62,120 nucleotides of DNA from Paenibacillus sp. BJ-4 (GTDB taxonomy: Bacteria > Bacillota > Bacilli > Paenibacillales > Paenibacillaceae): NCBI RefSeq assembly GCF_020404765.1, contig NZ_JAIVEM010000162.1, positions 1 through 62,120 of the forward strand, written 5' to 3'. Shown here one piece after another: positions 34,232 through 42,642 of this stretch. The notes beneath the pieces are model-generated. The model was not told the DNA's origin. It worked only from the letters and a program-made list of their open reading frames with translations, and ran no database searches. Numbering within the stretch: position 1 is the stretch's first letter; the number at the start of each line of letters is the position of its first letter. The position numbers and the translations under genes are program-made.

Positions 34232-37200
34232 CTACTCTACGCCAACCTCAGAGCCTTCCAGATTCAAACTCAGCTTATCGCCAGTTGTATCATCCTCGTC
34301 ATCAAGCTCTCTCATTTCGATCTCTTGTTCGTCTTCGGACAGAATCTTCACGTCCATACCCAAGCTTTGCAGCTCTTTGATCAAGACCTTGAATGATTCA
34401 GGAACACCCGGTTCAGGGACATTTTCACCTTTGACGATGGATTCGTAAGTTTTAACACGTCCAACCACATCATCGGATTTCACTGTCAAAATTTCCTGAA
34501 GCGTGTACGCCGCGCCGTAGGCTTCCAGCGCCCATACTTCCATCTCCCCGAAGCGCTGACCACCGAATTGAGCTTTACCGCCCAATGGTTGTTGCGTAAC
34601 GAGAGAGTAAGGACCCGTAGAGCGAGCATGGATTTTATCGTCAACCATGTGCGCAAGTTTAATCATGTGCATGACACCGACAGTAACTTCACGTTCAAAA
34701 CGATCTCCTGTACGTCCATCATACAACACAGTCTTACCATTACGCTGCATGCCTGCTTCTTCCATAGTATCGAACACGTCATATTCCTTGGCACCATCGA
34801 ATACTGGCGTTGCCACATGAATACCAAGACGCATTGCAGCCATACCCAGATGGACTTCGAGCACCTGTCCGATGTTCATCCGTGAAGGTACGCCCAGCGG
34901 GTTCAGAACGACCTGTACTGGTGTACCATCCGGCAGGAATGGCATATCTTCCTCAGGCAAGATACGGGCAACGACACCCTTGTTACCGTGACGTCCAGCC
35001 ATTTTATCGCCTTCGGAGATTTTACGTTTTTGAGCAATGTATACGCGTACCAGCTGGTTCACACCTGGTGGCAGCTCATCGCCATTTTCACGTGTAAATA
35101 CTTTAACATCTACAACGATCCCGTCCGTTCCGTGAGGAACTCGCAAGGAAGTATCGCGAACTTCGCGTGCCTTCTCACCAAAGATTGCATGCAAGAGACG
35201 CTCTTCAGCTGTCAGCTCAGTCACACCCTTAGGTGTTACTTTACCAACGAGGATGTCGCCTGCGGCGATTTCAGCACCAATACGAATGATGCCGCGCTCA
35301 TCCAGATTACGAAGCGCTTCTTCACCAACATTCGGAATATCACGAGTAATTTCTTCAGGTCCAAGCTTCGTATCACGAGCCTCAGATTCGTACTCCTCGA
35401 TATGGATCGAGGTGTATACATCCTCCTTGACCAGCTTCTCACTCAGCAGGATCGCATCCTCGTAGTTATAACCTTCCCAAGTCATGAAAGCCACGACAAC
35501 GTTACGTCCCAATGCCAACTCGCCCATCTCTGTGGAAGGACCATCCGCAAGAATATCGCCAACTTTGACAATATCGCCTCTGTTAACAATCGGACGCTGG
35601 TTGATGCATGTTCCTTGGTTAGAACGCATAAATTTGTGTAATTTATACTTAACAATGTCGCCTTTTACTTCAGCGCCATCTACAGTTTCAATACGACGCA
35701 GCCAAATTTCATTAGCCGAAGAACGTTCGATTACCCCGTTGTACTTGGACACAACGCAAACACCGGAATCTTTTGCAGACTTATGTTCCATTCCTGTTCC
35801 AACCAAAGGAGCCTTCGGAATCAAAAGTGGGACAGCCTGCCGCTGCATGTTGGAACCCATCAACGCGCGGTTAGAGTCATCGTTCTCCAGGAACGGAATC
35901 AGTGCAGTTGCGACCGATACGACCTGTTTAGGCGATACGTCCATGTAATCGACACGGCTACTCGCCATTGGAATAATGTTATCAGACTGCTTGTTATAGC
36001 GGACAATGACGATTTCATCCTTAAAGGTGTTTTCCTCAGTCAATTCCGCATTTGCCTGAGCTACGATGTAGTTATCTTCTTCATCAGCAGTCAGGTAATC
36101 AATCTGATCTGTAACTTTTCCGGTTTTCGGATCTACCCAACGATAAGGAGCTTCGATAAATCCGTACTCGTTGATACGCGCGAAGGTAGACAAGGAGTTA
36201 ATCAAACCAATGTTCGGTCCCTCCGGTGTCTCGATAGGACACATACGGCCGTAGTGACTCGGATGGACGTCACGTACCTCCATGCCCGCGCGCTCACGTG
36301 TCAAACCACCAGGCCCGAGAGCAGACAAACGACGTTTGTGTGTCAATTCAGCAAGTGGGTTCGTCTGATCCATGAACTGAGACAACTGGGAGCTACCAAA
36401 GAACTCTTTAATCGAGGCGATTACCGGACGTATGTTAATCAGCGCCTGTGGCGTAATTACATTAGCATCTTGAATCGACATTCTTTCGCGAACCACACGT
36501 TCCATACGGGACAAACCAATGCGGAACTGGTTCTGGAGCAACTCACCTACAGAACGCAAACGACGGTTACCCAAGTGGTCAATATCGTCTGTGCTTCCGA
36601 TTCCGTGAAGCAAGTTAATAAAATAACTGATGGAGGAAATAATATCGGCAGGCGTAATATTTTTAACCGATTTATCAATATTTCCGTTAGCAATCAGTTT
36701 TACAACTTTACCATCCTCAATTGGTGAGAATACGTCAATCGTTTGAAGTGGAATATCATTGCTTTCCAGTACGCCACTAGCAACATGATACGTACGGTGT
36801 CCAACCGATTCTTCCAGTTGAGCCAAAATCTCGTCCAACAGGCGGCGATCCACCATTTGTCCTGCCTCAGCGATGATTTCACCAGTTGTCGTATCAATCA
36901 GGGTCTCAGCAAGCCGTTGATTGAACAGACGGTTTTTGATGTGAAGTTTTTTATTGATTTTGTAACGGCCTACGTTGGCCAGATCATAACGTTTTGGATC
37001 AAAGAAGCGTGCAACGAGCAAGCTCTTTGCATTATCCAGTGTAGGTGGCTCACCCGGACGAAGACGCTCATAAATTTCAATCAGCGCTTTCTCGGTAGAG
37101 TCGGTATTGTCTTTATCAAGCGTGTTACGGATATATTCGTCATTGCCGAGCAAATCCAAAATCTCAGCATCAGTGCCGAAGCCTAGCGCACGCAGCAACA

Positions 37201-37777
37201 CCGTAACCGGAATTTTACGGGTACGGTCAATCCGGACATAGATAATGTCCTTCGCATCCATCTCCAGTTCGAGCCAAGCCCCCCGGTTAGGAATTACCGT
37301 TGCGGTGTATGTTGTTTTCGCATTCTTGTCGACTTTTGTGCTGAAATAGACGCTGGGAGAGCGAACCAACTGGCTGACAATAACCCGTTCCGCACCGTTA
37401 ATAATAAACGTACCCGTTTCAGTCATCAGCGGGAAGTCTCCCATGAATACTTCCTGCTCTTTCACTTCCCCGGTTTCTTTATTAATAAGCCGGACTTTTA
37501 CCCGAAGCGGTGCTGCATACGTTACGTCGCGTTCCTTTGCGTCGTCAACGGTATATTTCGGTTCTCCGAGAGAGTAATCGATAAATTCCAAAATCAGATT
37601 TCCTGTGAAATCCTGAATTGGCGAAATATCCCGAAACATCTCCCGTAATCCTTCCTCCAAAAACCAATCATAGGATTTTTGTTGGATTTCAATCAGGTTC
37701 GGAACCTCGAGTACCTCATTAATACGTGCATAACTGCGCCGAGTGCGTCGACCATATTGAACAAGATGTCCTGCCAA
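34232..37777 (-). CDS. rpoB: RNA polymerase subunit beta
   Basis: 1181 residues. The rifampicin region reads SQLSQFMDQTNPLAELTHKR followed by RLSALGPGG, the wild-type, sensitive sequence. Other conserved parts include GDKMAGRHGNKGVV and the C-terminal EDDTTGDKL tail. I prefer the TTG start (LAGHLVQYGRRTRRSYARIN), which has GAGGGG 10 nt upstream and fits the family; an ATG six codons earlier lacks a ribosome binding site. It is preceded by a 315 bp leader region. Confidence 0.97.
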   Translation of the reverse strand: MAGHLVQYGRRTRRSYARINEVLEVPNLIEIQQKSYDWFLEEGLREMFRDISPIQDFTGNLILEFIDYSLGEPKYTVDDAKERDVTYAAPLRVKVRLINKETGEVKEQEVFMGDFPLMTETGTFIINGAERVIVSQLVRSPSVYFSTKVDKNAKTTYTATVIPNRGAWLELEMDAKDIIYVRIDRTRKIPVTVLLRALGFGTDAEILDLLGNDEYIRNTLDKDNTDSTEKALIEIYERLRPGEPPTLDNAKSLLVARFFDPKRYDLANVGRYKINKKLHIKNRLFNQRLAETLIDTTTGEIIAEAGQMVDRRLLDEILAQLEESVGHRTYHVASGVLESNDIPLQTIDVFSPIEDGKVVKLIANGNIDKSVKNITPADIISSISYFINLLHGIGSTDDIDHLGNRRLRSVGELLQNQFRIGLSRMERVVRERMSIQDANVITPQALINIRPVIASIKEFFGSSQLSQFMDQTNPLAELTHKRRLSALGPGGLTRERAGMEVRDVHPSHYGRMCPIETPEGPNIGLINSLSTFARINEYGFIEAPYRWVDPKTGKVTDQIDYLTADEEDNYIVAQANAELTEENTFKDEIVIVRYNKQSDNIIPMASSRVDYMDVSPKQVVSVATALIPFLENDDSNRALMGSNMQRQAVPLLIPKAPLVGTGMEHKSAKDSGVCVVSKYNGVIERSSANEIWLRRIETVDGAEVKGDIVKYKLHKFMRSNQGTCINQRPIVNRGDIVKVGDILADGPSTEMGELALGRNVVVAFMTWEGYNYEDAILLSEKLVKEDVYTSIHIEEYESEARDTKLGPEEITRDIPNVGEEALRNLDERGIIRIGAEIAAGDILVGKVTPKGVTELTAEERLLHAIFGEKAREVRDTSLRVPHGTDGIVVDVKVFTRENGDELPPGVNQLVRVYIAQKRKISEGDKMAGRHGNKGVVARILPEEDMPFLPDGTPVQVVLNPLGVPSRMNIGQVLEVHLGMAAMRLGIHVATPVFDGAKEYDVFDTMEEAGMQRNGKTVLYDGRTGDRFEREVTVGVMHMIKLAHMVDDKIHARSTGPYSLVTQQPLGGKAQFGGQRFGEMEVWALEAYGAAYTLQEILTVKSDDVVGRVKTYESIVKGENVPEPGVPESFKVLIKELQSLGMDVKILSEDEQEIEMRELDDEDDTTGDKLSLNLEGSEVGVE

Positions 37778-38092
37778 CTTAAACTCACCCCTCATGTCTA
37801 CTCACTTTAAAAATACATTGCGAACCTCTGTTTGTGACCTTATAATAAGACACATACAGAAGATTCGATCTTACAAATACAGAAAAGCCCTTACTCGAAT
37901 GCATTCGAAAAAAGAGCGACGTATCTGCAGAATCCTCTTACCGGAAGATCTTCATCACTTGTAGATTTGCCCAAAATGATTATATTATACGTAATAGAGA
38001 TACATACTATACCCTTCTACGCATAAACCTATTGACATTTCAACAAACTAAAGCCATGGAGGGCATCCTAATACTGACATTTTATAATGATA
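37778..38092 (-). promoter_or_regulatory. rpoB upstream region with possible attenuator
   Basis: About 315 bp without a gene. A hairpin at 37887-37917 (GCTCTT...AAGGGC arms around the 14-bp palindrome TCGAATGCATTCGA at 37895-37908) is followed by TTTTCTG on the minus strand, as in a weak terminator or attenuator. A TATAAT at about 37982-37988 may be a -10, but I cannot find a good -35, so the promoter is left open. Confidence 0.5.
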
Positions 38093-38734
38093 TCACAGAC
38101 CAGGATTCAAGTCAATGGTCCTATTGCATTTTCTAAAACTTTTTTCTGCCTTTAAGATTCGATAACCTTTATCCTTCGTAACTTCCTCCACACAACCGAA
38201 AAGACTCTCGATTTTAGCACTCGCCGAAGGAGCCCCTTGTTTTTTCTGAATGACCACCCACAAAGCTCCACCTTCGTTTAAATGCTCATACGCCAACTCA
38301 AAAATGGCGTGCACCGTTTCTTTCCCTGCACGTATCGGCGGATTCGTCAAGATCACGTCAAAATGCTGATGCTTTACTTCCGCGAACAAATCGCTCTGCT
38401 TAATGGTAACATTCTTAATCCCATTTCGTTCCGCATTTTCCTTTGCCAGTTGAACGGCTCGTTCGTTAATATCAATCATCGTAACGTGGCCCTCTGGCAC
38501 AAGCGTTGCTGCCGTCAACCCAATCGGTCCATATCCGCATCCTACATCTAGCACCGAGGCCTGTACGGGAAGCTGCATCGCTTCAATGAGCACACGGCTG
38601 CCGTAATCAATCCCCTGTTTTGAAAATACACCTGAATCACTGGCAAAACGGTATGTCCGTCCCCTCAGCACTGTCTCCAGGCTCCGTCGTTCATGCGCCG
38701 CCTCTGGCCGTTTAGAGTAATAATGATCAGCCAT
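38093..38734 (-). CDS. class I SAM-dependent methyltransferase (YbxB/RsmC-like)
   Basis: 213 residues, Rossmann-fold methyltransferase of the MTS/RsmC type. SAM motif I is VLDVGCGYGPIG (about 80-91), acidic MIDINERAV follows, and the catalytic NPPIRAG is near 148-154. RsmC-like members methylate guanine N2 in 16S rRNA. The B. subtilis homologue ybxB is also between rplL and rpoB; its target has not been shown to my knowledge. It is separated from rplL by a terminator-like hairpin. Confidence 0.92.
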   Translation of the reverse strand: MADHYYSKRPEAAHERRSLETVLRGRTYRFASDSGVFSKQGIDYGSRVLIEAMQLPVQASVLDVGCGYGPIGLTAATLVPEGHVTMIDINERAVQLAKENAERNGIKNVTIKQSDLFAEVKHQHFDVILTNPPIRAGKETVHAIFELAYEHLNEGGALWVVIQKKQGAPSASAKIESLFGCVEEVTKDKGYRILKAEKSFRKCNRTIDLNPGL

Positions 38735-38816
38735 TCATGACCACCTCTTTCGGTTCTAATACCATCATAGCCCTTACGATCACGTTTCAGACATGTTGGC
38801 ACTACCGTTTTACAGC

Positions 38817-38852
38817 AACAAACCCCTTGAAGATCACCTCAAGGGGTTTGTT
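38817..38852. terminator. hairpin terminator after rplL
   Basis: Perfect 14-bp stem AACAAACCCCTTGA/TCAAGGGGTTTGTT with an 8-nt loop. On the minus strand it follows rplL by about 30 bp. The T-rich part lies within the arm, so its efficiency may be partial, allowing read-through into the methyltransferase and rpoBC. Confidence 0.75.
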
Positions 38853-38882
38853 TTCGTACATTGTCTGCTAGTTAGCAGTCAA

Positions 38883-39248
38883 TTATTTTACTTCTACAGA
38901 AGCGCCTGCTTCTTCCAATTTTGCTTTAACGGATTCAGCTTCTTCTTTAGCAACTTTTTCTTTCAGTGGTTTTGGAGCGTTGTCAACCAGTTCTTTTGCT
39001 TCTTTCAGGCCAAGACCTGTGATTTCGCGAACTGCTTTGATAACGTTGATTTTGGAAGCGCCAGCACTTGTCAAAATTACGTCGAACTCGGATTGCTCAG
39101 CTTCTGCTGCGCCACCTGCTGCACCACCTGCTACAGCTACTGGAGCTGCTGCAGTTACGCCGAATTCTTCTTCGATTGCTTTTACAAGATCGTTCAATTC
39201 CAATACGGACATACCTTTAATTGCTTCCAAGATTTGCTCTTTACTCAT
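38883..39248 (-). CDS. rplL: 50S ribosomal protein L7/L12
   Basis: 121 residues, stalk protein that recruits GTPase factors. It has an N-terminal dimerisation helix, an Ala/Gly-rich hinge (AAAPVAVAGGAAGGAAEA) and a C-terminal factor-binding domain (VREITGLGLKEAKELVDNAP). GGAGG precedes the ATG. It follows rplJ by 68 bp. Confidence 0.99.
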   Translation of the reverse strand: MSKEQILEAIKGMSVLELNDLVKAIEEEFGVTAAAPVAVAGGAAGGAAEAEQSEFDVILTSAGASKINVIKAVREITGLGLKEAKELVDNAPKPLKEKVAKEEAESVKAKLEEAGASVEVK

Positions 39249-39316
39249 GGTTGAACCTCCATTTAAATTCGTATTTTTTTGTTCTTAACTGCTATACAGC
39301 AGGTTTAATCCCAAAC

Positions 39317-39820
39317 TTATGCGCTTTGCTCTTCTTTTTCCGCAACCGCTTTAACTGCAAGCGCGAAGTTGCGCATAGGAGCTTGAAGCACGCTGAGGAG
39401 CATAGAAAGGAGACCTTCGCGGGATGGCAGTTCTGCCAGCGCTTTGATTTCCTCAACACCGATAACGCGACCTTCTACAACTGCGCCTTTCAGTTCCAGC
39501 GCATTGTTTTTCTTAGCGAAATCGTTCAAGATTTTAGCTGCAGACACAGCATCATCTTTGCCGAACGCGATTGCAGTAGGACCTGTCAATACTGCGTCCA
39601 GTTCAGTCAATTCTGCTGCCGCAGTTGCGCGACGAAGCAGCGTGTTTTTCAGCACTTGAAATTCGATTCCGGCTTCGCGAAGCTGCTTACGCAGCTCAGT
39701 TACTTGGGCAACATTCAGACCGCGATAGTCTGCAACCACAGTTGTTACGCTCTCGCGCAATTTTGCAGCTACAACTTCAACAGCCTCTTGTTTTGCTTGA
39801 ATCACCTTTGCATTTGCCAA
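39317..39820 (-). CDS. rplJ: 50S ribosomal protein L10
   Basis: 167 residues, base of the ribosomal stalk and autogenous repressor through the leader upstream. The start is TTG (LANAKVIQAKQEAVEVVAAK) with AGGAGG 8 nt upstream; a GTG three codons earlier overlaps the ribosome binding site. The C-terminal helices (residues about 130-160) bind L7/L12 dimers. Confidence 0.96.
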   Translation of the reverse strand: MANAKVIQAKQEAVEVVAAKLRESVTTVVADYRGLNVAQVTELRKQLREAGIEFQVLKNTLLRRATAAAELTELDAVLTGPTAIAFGKDDAVSAAKILNDFAKKNNALELKGAVVEGRVIGVEEIKALAELPSREGLLSMLLSVLQAPMRNFALAVKAVAEKEEQSA

Positions 39821-39901
39821 ACTGTACACCTCCTGATCAATTTATCCGCTTTGTTCGAAACACCTGCTTCGGCAATCTCCCAAAGCTGCTTTCTTGAGCA
39901 T

Positions 39902-39930
39902 GAAAAAAGCCTCCGTAGAGTACGAAGGCT
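39902..39930 (-). terminator. attenuator terminator in the L10 leader
   Basis: Minus strand: 10-bp stem AGCCTTCGTA/TACGGAGGCT with a CTC loop, then TTTTTTC. It lies about 80 bp upstream of rplJ, inside the leader. It would cut the transcript before rplJ when formed. Confidence 0.88.
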
Positions 39931-40069
39931 TGATAAATCCACATGGACGGGACAAGCCCGTCACATGAAACGTTCTATCATAACACCTCGGTAGGAAATT
40001 AAGCTCGAAAGCACCTACTGTCTACGGTAAGCATATTCAAATTTAATGGTCAGTCACAAGGACTCACAA
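39931..40069 (-). promoter_or_regulatory. ribosomal protein L10 leader (rplJL autoregulation)
   Basis: The minus strand carries the conserved strings CCGTAGACAGTAGGTG and CCTACCGAGGTG that mark the L10 leader in Firmicutes, followed by a GACGGG/CCCGTC hairpin and the attenuator. L10, probably as the L10(L12)4 complex, binds this RNA to stop expression of rplJ-rplL. The motif is seen; the mechanism is known for the family. Confidence 0.88.
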
Positions 40070-40076
40070 CTTTTAC

Positions 40077-40105
40077 AGAATAACAAATTTAATTGAACGT
40101 GTCAA
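40077..40105 (-). promoter_or_regulatory. SigA-type promoter of rplJ-rplL
   Basis: Minus strand: -35 TTGACA (40100-40105), 17 bp spacer, -10 TATTCT (40077-40082). It lies just past the rplA stop codon and feeds the L10 leader. Confidence 0.85.
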
Positions 40106-40113
40106 TCAAAATA

Positions 40114-40806
40114 TTATCTGTAAACAGATGCGTTCACACGTGCGCTTGGTCCCATAGTCGAAGAGATAGCGATGTTTTTCAGGTATACACCTTTAGCAGC
40201 CGCTGGCTTCGCACGGTTCAAGGCTTCAATCAAGGCTTTAAGGTTCTCGTTCAGTTGTTCAGCACTGAAGGAAGCTTTGCCGATTGGTGCATGAATTTGA
40301 CCTGCTTTGTCGAGACGGTATTCGATTTTACCGGCTTTAATTTCTTGAACAGCCTTGGCAACGTCGAAAGTAACTGTGCCTGCTTTAGGGTTAGGCATCA
40401 AACCTTTACCACCGAGCAAACGACCCAGTTTACCAACCTCACTCATCATATCAGGTGTTGCAACGCAGACGTCGAATTCAAACCAGCCTTGTTGGATTTT
40501 GTTGATCATATCTTGATCGCCAACAAAATCAGCGCCAGCTGCTTCCGCTTCTTTCGCTTTGTCACCTTTTGCAAATACCAGAACGCGTTGTGTTTTACCT
40601 GTACCATGCGGCAGGACAACAACACCACGAACAGCCTGGTCTTGTTTACGGGAATCTACGCCCAGACGAACTGCTGCTTCAACGGTTTCGTCGAATTTAG
40701 CAGTTGCAGCCTTTTTCACCAGTTCAACGGCTTCCAAAGGCTCATAAGTCGCTTCGCTGTCAATCAGCTTAGCAGCTTCCAGGTATTTCTTACCATGTTT
40801 AGCCAT
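40114..40806 (-). CDS. rplA: 50S ribosomal protein L1
   Basis: 230 residues, mobile L1 stalk protein that binds 23S helices 76-78 and guides deacylated tRNA out. The RNA-binding motifs (GKGLMPNPKAGTVT and STMGPSARVN near the end) are intact. L1 is a classic autogenous repressor, and an L1-site mimic ends 1 nt upstream of its own ribosome binding site (AAGGAGG at 40816-40822). Confidence 0.98.
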   Translation of the reverse strand: MAKHGKKYLEAAKLIDSEATYEPLEAVELVKKAATAKFDETVEAAVRLGVDSRKQDQAVRGVVVLPHGTGKTQRVLVFAKGDKAKEAEAAGADFVGDQDMINKIQQGWFEFDVCVATPDMMSEVGKLGRLLGGKGLMPNPKAGTVTFDVAKAVQEIKAGKIEYRLDKAGQIHAPIGKASFSAEQLNENLKALIEALNRAKPAAAKGVYLKNIAISSTMGPSARVNASVYR

Positions 40807-40823
40807 TATGTTTTTCCTCCTTA

Positions 40824-40851
40824 TGTGGTATTAGCGGATATTCCTCCCACA
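40824..40851 (-). promoter_or_regulatory. candidate L1-binding site upstream of rplA
   Basis: Minus strand: TGTGG, GA, GGA, a 3-nt loop, TCC, GCTAATA, CCACA. That is two short helices joined by an asymmetric internal loop with GA on one side and G...A on the other, the shape of the L1 site in 23S rRNA and in known L1-repressed mRNAs. It lies directly against the rplA ribosome binding site. A near copy is upstream of rplK. Confidence 0.7.
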
Positions 40852-40854
40852 CTT

Positions 40855-40876
40855 GCCGGACAGTCAAACTGCCGGC
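40855..40876 (-). other. GC-rich hairpin in the rplK-rplA spacer
   Basis: GCCGG...CCGGC arms plus an inner 4-bp helix around a 3-nt loop. No T tract follows, so it is not a terminator. It sits between the rplK stop-codon hairpin and the L1-like site. Confidence 0.6.
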
Positions 40877-40879
40877 ACA

Positions 40880-40905
40880 CGTAGATTAATAAAAATTAAT
40901 CTACG
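40880..40905 (-). other. hairpin spanning the rplK stop codon
   Basis: Perfect 11-bp stem CGTAGATTAAT/ATTAATCTACG around TTTT. The stop codon TAA of rplK is in its centre, so it forms only when ribosomes are not ending translation of rplK. Confidence 0.6.
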
Positions 40906-41321
40906 ATGGTGATACCCATGCTGCGAGCAGTACCTTCAACCATACGCATTGCCGATTCTACGGAAGCTGCGTTAAGGTCAGGCATTTTTTGCTCTGCAAT
41001 TTGACGAACAGCAGCGCGATTTACAGTTGCAACTTTCGTTTTATTCGGTTCACCGGAACCTTTTTCGATTTTAGCAGCAACTTTCAACAGAACAGCAGCC
41101 GGTGGAGTTTTCGTGATGAACGTAAAAGAACGATCCTCAAATACCGAAATTTCAACCGGGATAATCAGGCCTGCTTGATCAGCAGTACGAGCATTGAACT
41201 CTTTACAGAATGCCATGATGTTGACACCTGCTTGACCCAAAGCTGGACCTACTGGAGGCGCTGGATTAGCTTTCCCTGCAGGAATCTGCAGTTTTACCAT
41301 TTTAATTACCTTTTTTGCCAT
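40896..41321 (-). CDS. rplK: 50S ribosomal protein L11
   Basis: 141 residues, exact family length (MAKKVIKMVKLQIPAGKANP). L11 and its rRNA form the GTPase-associated centre and the site sensed by Rel; the proline-rich thiostrepton region PAPPVGPALGQAGVNIM is wild type. AAGGAGG lies 8 nt before the ATG, which fixes the start. A second L1-like site lies 9 nt upstream of that. Confidence 0.98.
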   Translation of the reverse strand: MAKKVIKMVKLQIPAGKANPAPPVGPALGQAGVNIMAFCKEFNARTADQAGLIIPVEISVFEDRSFTFITKTPPAAVLLKVAAKIEKGSGEPNKTKVATVNRAAVRQIAEQKMPDLNAASVESAMRMVEGTARSMGITIVD

Positions 41322-41345
41322 GGATGACACCTCCTTGACTCAATA

Positions 41346-41374
41346 GTGGTAGACGGACCTATTGATCCTCCCAC
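41346..41374 (-). promoter_or_regulatory. candidate L1-binding site upstream of rplK
   Basis: Minus strand: GTGG, GA, GGA, an 8-nt loop, TCC, GTCTA, CCAC. Same design as the element upstream of rplA. In E. coli L1 represses rplK-rplA from a site before rplK, so this one is in the expected place. Confidence 0.7.
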
Positions 41375-41394
41375 AAGAAACCTGTAAGAAAAAT

Positions 41395-41928
41395 CTATAT
41401 TTTCTCCACTTGAGTATAATCCAACTCAAGCGGGGTTTCCCGTCCAAACATGTTGACGTGAACCTTAAGCTTGCTCTTCTCAACCAAAATTTCTTCCACG
41501 GAGCCCACAAAATTCGCAAAAGGACCAACTTTAATTCGCACGGATTCCTTAACATCGAATTCAATCTTCGGTTTCGGCTCTACCATGCCCATATGCTTCA
41601 GAATCTGTTCAACTTCTTCCGGAAGCAATGGCGTCGGCTTGGAACCCGAGCCTGTCGACCCTACAAATCCCGTAACACCTGGTGTGTTGCGAACAACATA
41701 CCAAGAGTCGTCGGTTTGGACCATTTCGACTAAGACATAACCAGGGTATACTTTACGCATAACGGTCTTTTTCTTACCGTCCTTGGTTACCAGTTCTTCT
41801 TCCATTGGAACAAGAACACGGAATATCTTGTCTTCCATGCCCATGGACTCAACGCGTTTTTCCAAATTGGCTTTGACTTTGTTCTCATACCCTGAATAGG
41901 TATGAACGACGTACCATCTTTTTTCCAT
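41395..41928 (-). CDS. nusG: transcription termination/antitermination protein NusG
   Basis: 177 residues. An NGN domain (EKRWYVVHTYSGYENKVKAN) binds the polymerase clamp and a C-terminal KOW domain (KVGPFANFVGSVEEILVEKS) contacts partners. In Bacillus NusG also drives sequence-specific pausing. AAGGTGG precedes the ATG region. It follows secE by 22 bp and comes before rplK. Confidence 0.98.
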   Translation of the reverse strand: MEKRWYVVHTYSGYENKVKANLEKRVESMGMEDKIFRVLVPMEEELVTKDGKKKTVMRKVYPGYVLVEMVQTDDSWYVVRNTPGVTGFVGSTGSGSKPTPLLPEEVEQILKHMGMVEPKPKIEFDVKESVRIKVGPFANFVGSVEEILVEKSKLKVHVNMFGRETPLELDYTQVEKI

Positions 41929-41950
41929 ATCAAGCCACCTGGAACCCTTC

Positions 41951-42142
41951 CTAGATAATCGCTCCGATCACAGCGGAAATGCCGATATCGAGAACCCAAA
42001 AATAAATCGTGACGAACGCAATCGTCCCAATGACAATCAGCGTATAGTTGGTCAGTTCTTTACGATTGGGCCAGCGAACCTTCTTGAGTTCAGCCCAGCT
42101 TTCAGAGAAAAAGGAAAACAGAGACTTGAAACTGCGTTTCAC
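41951..42142 (-). CDS. secE: protein translocase subunit SecE
   Basis: 63 residues, the short single-span SecE. The amphipathic segment SWAELKKVRWPNRKELTNYT and one C-terminal transmembrane helix are clear. The start is GTG (VKRSFKSLF) with GGAGGTG 9 nt upstream. The order rpmG-secE-nusG is the normal one. Confidence 0.96.
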   Translation of the reverse strand: MKRSFKSLFSFFSESWAELKKVRWPNRKELTNYTLIVIGTIAFVTIYFWVLDIGISAVIGAII

Positions 42143-42162
42143 GCCGACTACACCTCCAAAAA

Positions 42163-42312
42163 CTATCTGGTTTCCCGATGAGAAGTCTGTTCGTTACAGA
42201 ACTTACAGAATTTCTTCATCTCCATGCGGTCGGGGTGATTACGCTTGTTTTTCGTCGTTGTGTAATTTCTTTGTTTGCATGTTGTACAAGCCAAAGTAAT
42301 AATTACCCGCAT
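42163..42312 (-). CDS. rpmG: 50S ribosomal protein L33 (zinc type)
   Basis: 49 residues, read directly from the sequence: it begins MRVIITLACTTCKQRNYTTT and ends NEQTSHRETR. The zinc ligands CTTC and CKFC are both present. GGGAGGTG lies before the ATG. It stands first in the rpmG-secE-nusG unit, behind its own promoter. Bacilli often have a second, zinc-free L33 elsewhere. Confidence 0.97.
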   Translation of the reverse strand: MRVIITLACTTCKQRNYTTTKNKRNHPDRMEMKKFCKFCNEQTSHRETR

Positions 42313-42396
42313 GATGTGCACCTCCCGAAGACATCCAACACCGGAAGTCTCATAATTGATCCTAAAAAAAACCGCGAATTTAGGCCTACCTAAAAC

Positions 42397-42425
42397 ACTT
42401 TATCACACGGGGTTTTCCATGTCAA
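42397..42425 (-). promoter_or_regulatory. SigA-type promoter of rpmG-secE-nusG
   Basis: Minus strand: -35 TTGACA (42420-42425), 17 bp spacer, -10 TAAAGT (42397-42402). It lies 85 bp before rpmG. The remaining sequence up to the sigH terminator (42426-42600) is AT-rich and I see no further gene or signal there. Confidence 0.85.
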
Positions 42426-42597
42426 CGAATGTTTGCATACATTTCGCAGTCTCGACTGTGGTGCATTTTTACATCTGTTCATCCTTCGAAAATATTCCCT
42501 GAAAACCGCTTCAAGACCCAAGCGACATCTATTATCATATTTTTTAGTATAAATCATTTTTAACACATATAAACCTGCCCAGCCTTGCCCTAACGAA

Positions 42598-42622
42598 TAA
42601 AAAAAGACTCGGACTCGAGCCT
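42598..42622 (-). terminator. intrinsic terminator after sigH
   Basis: Minus strand: 7-bp stem AGGCTCG/CGAGTCT with a 4-nt loop, then TTTTTTTA. It isolates sigH from rpmG-secE-nusG. Confidence 0.87.
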
Positions 42623-42642
42623 TTCCTTGTCAGCCTCTACTT

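Noticed and set aside
37895..37908. TCGAATGCATTCGA as a repressor operator
   Set aside because: It is part of a larger hairpin followed by T residues, so an RNA structure explains it; no known regulator site matches.
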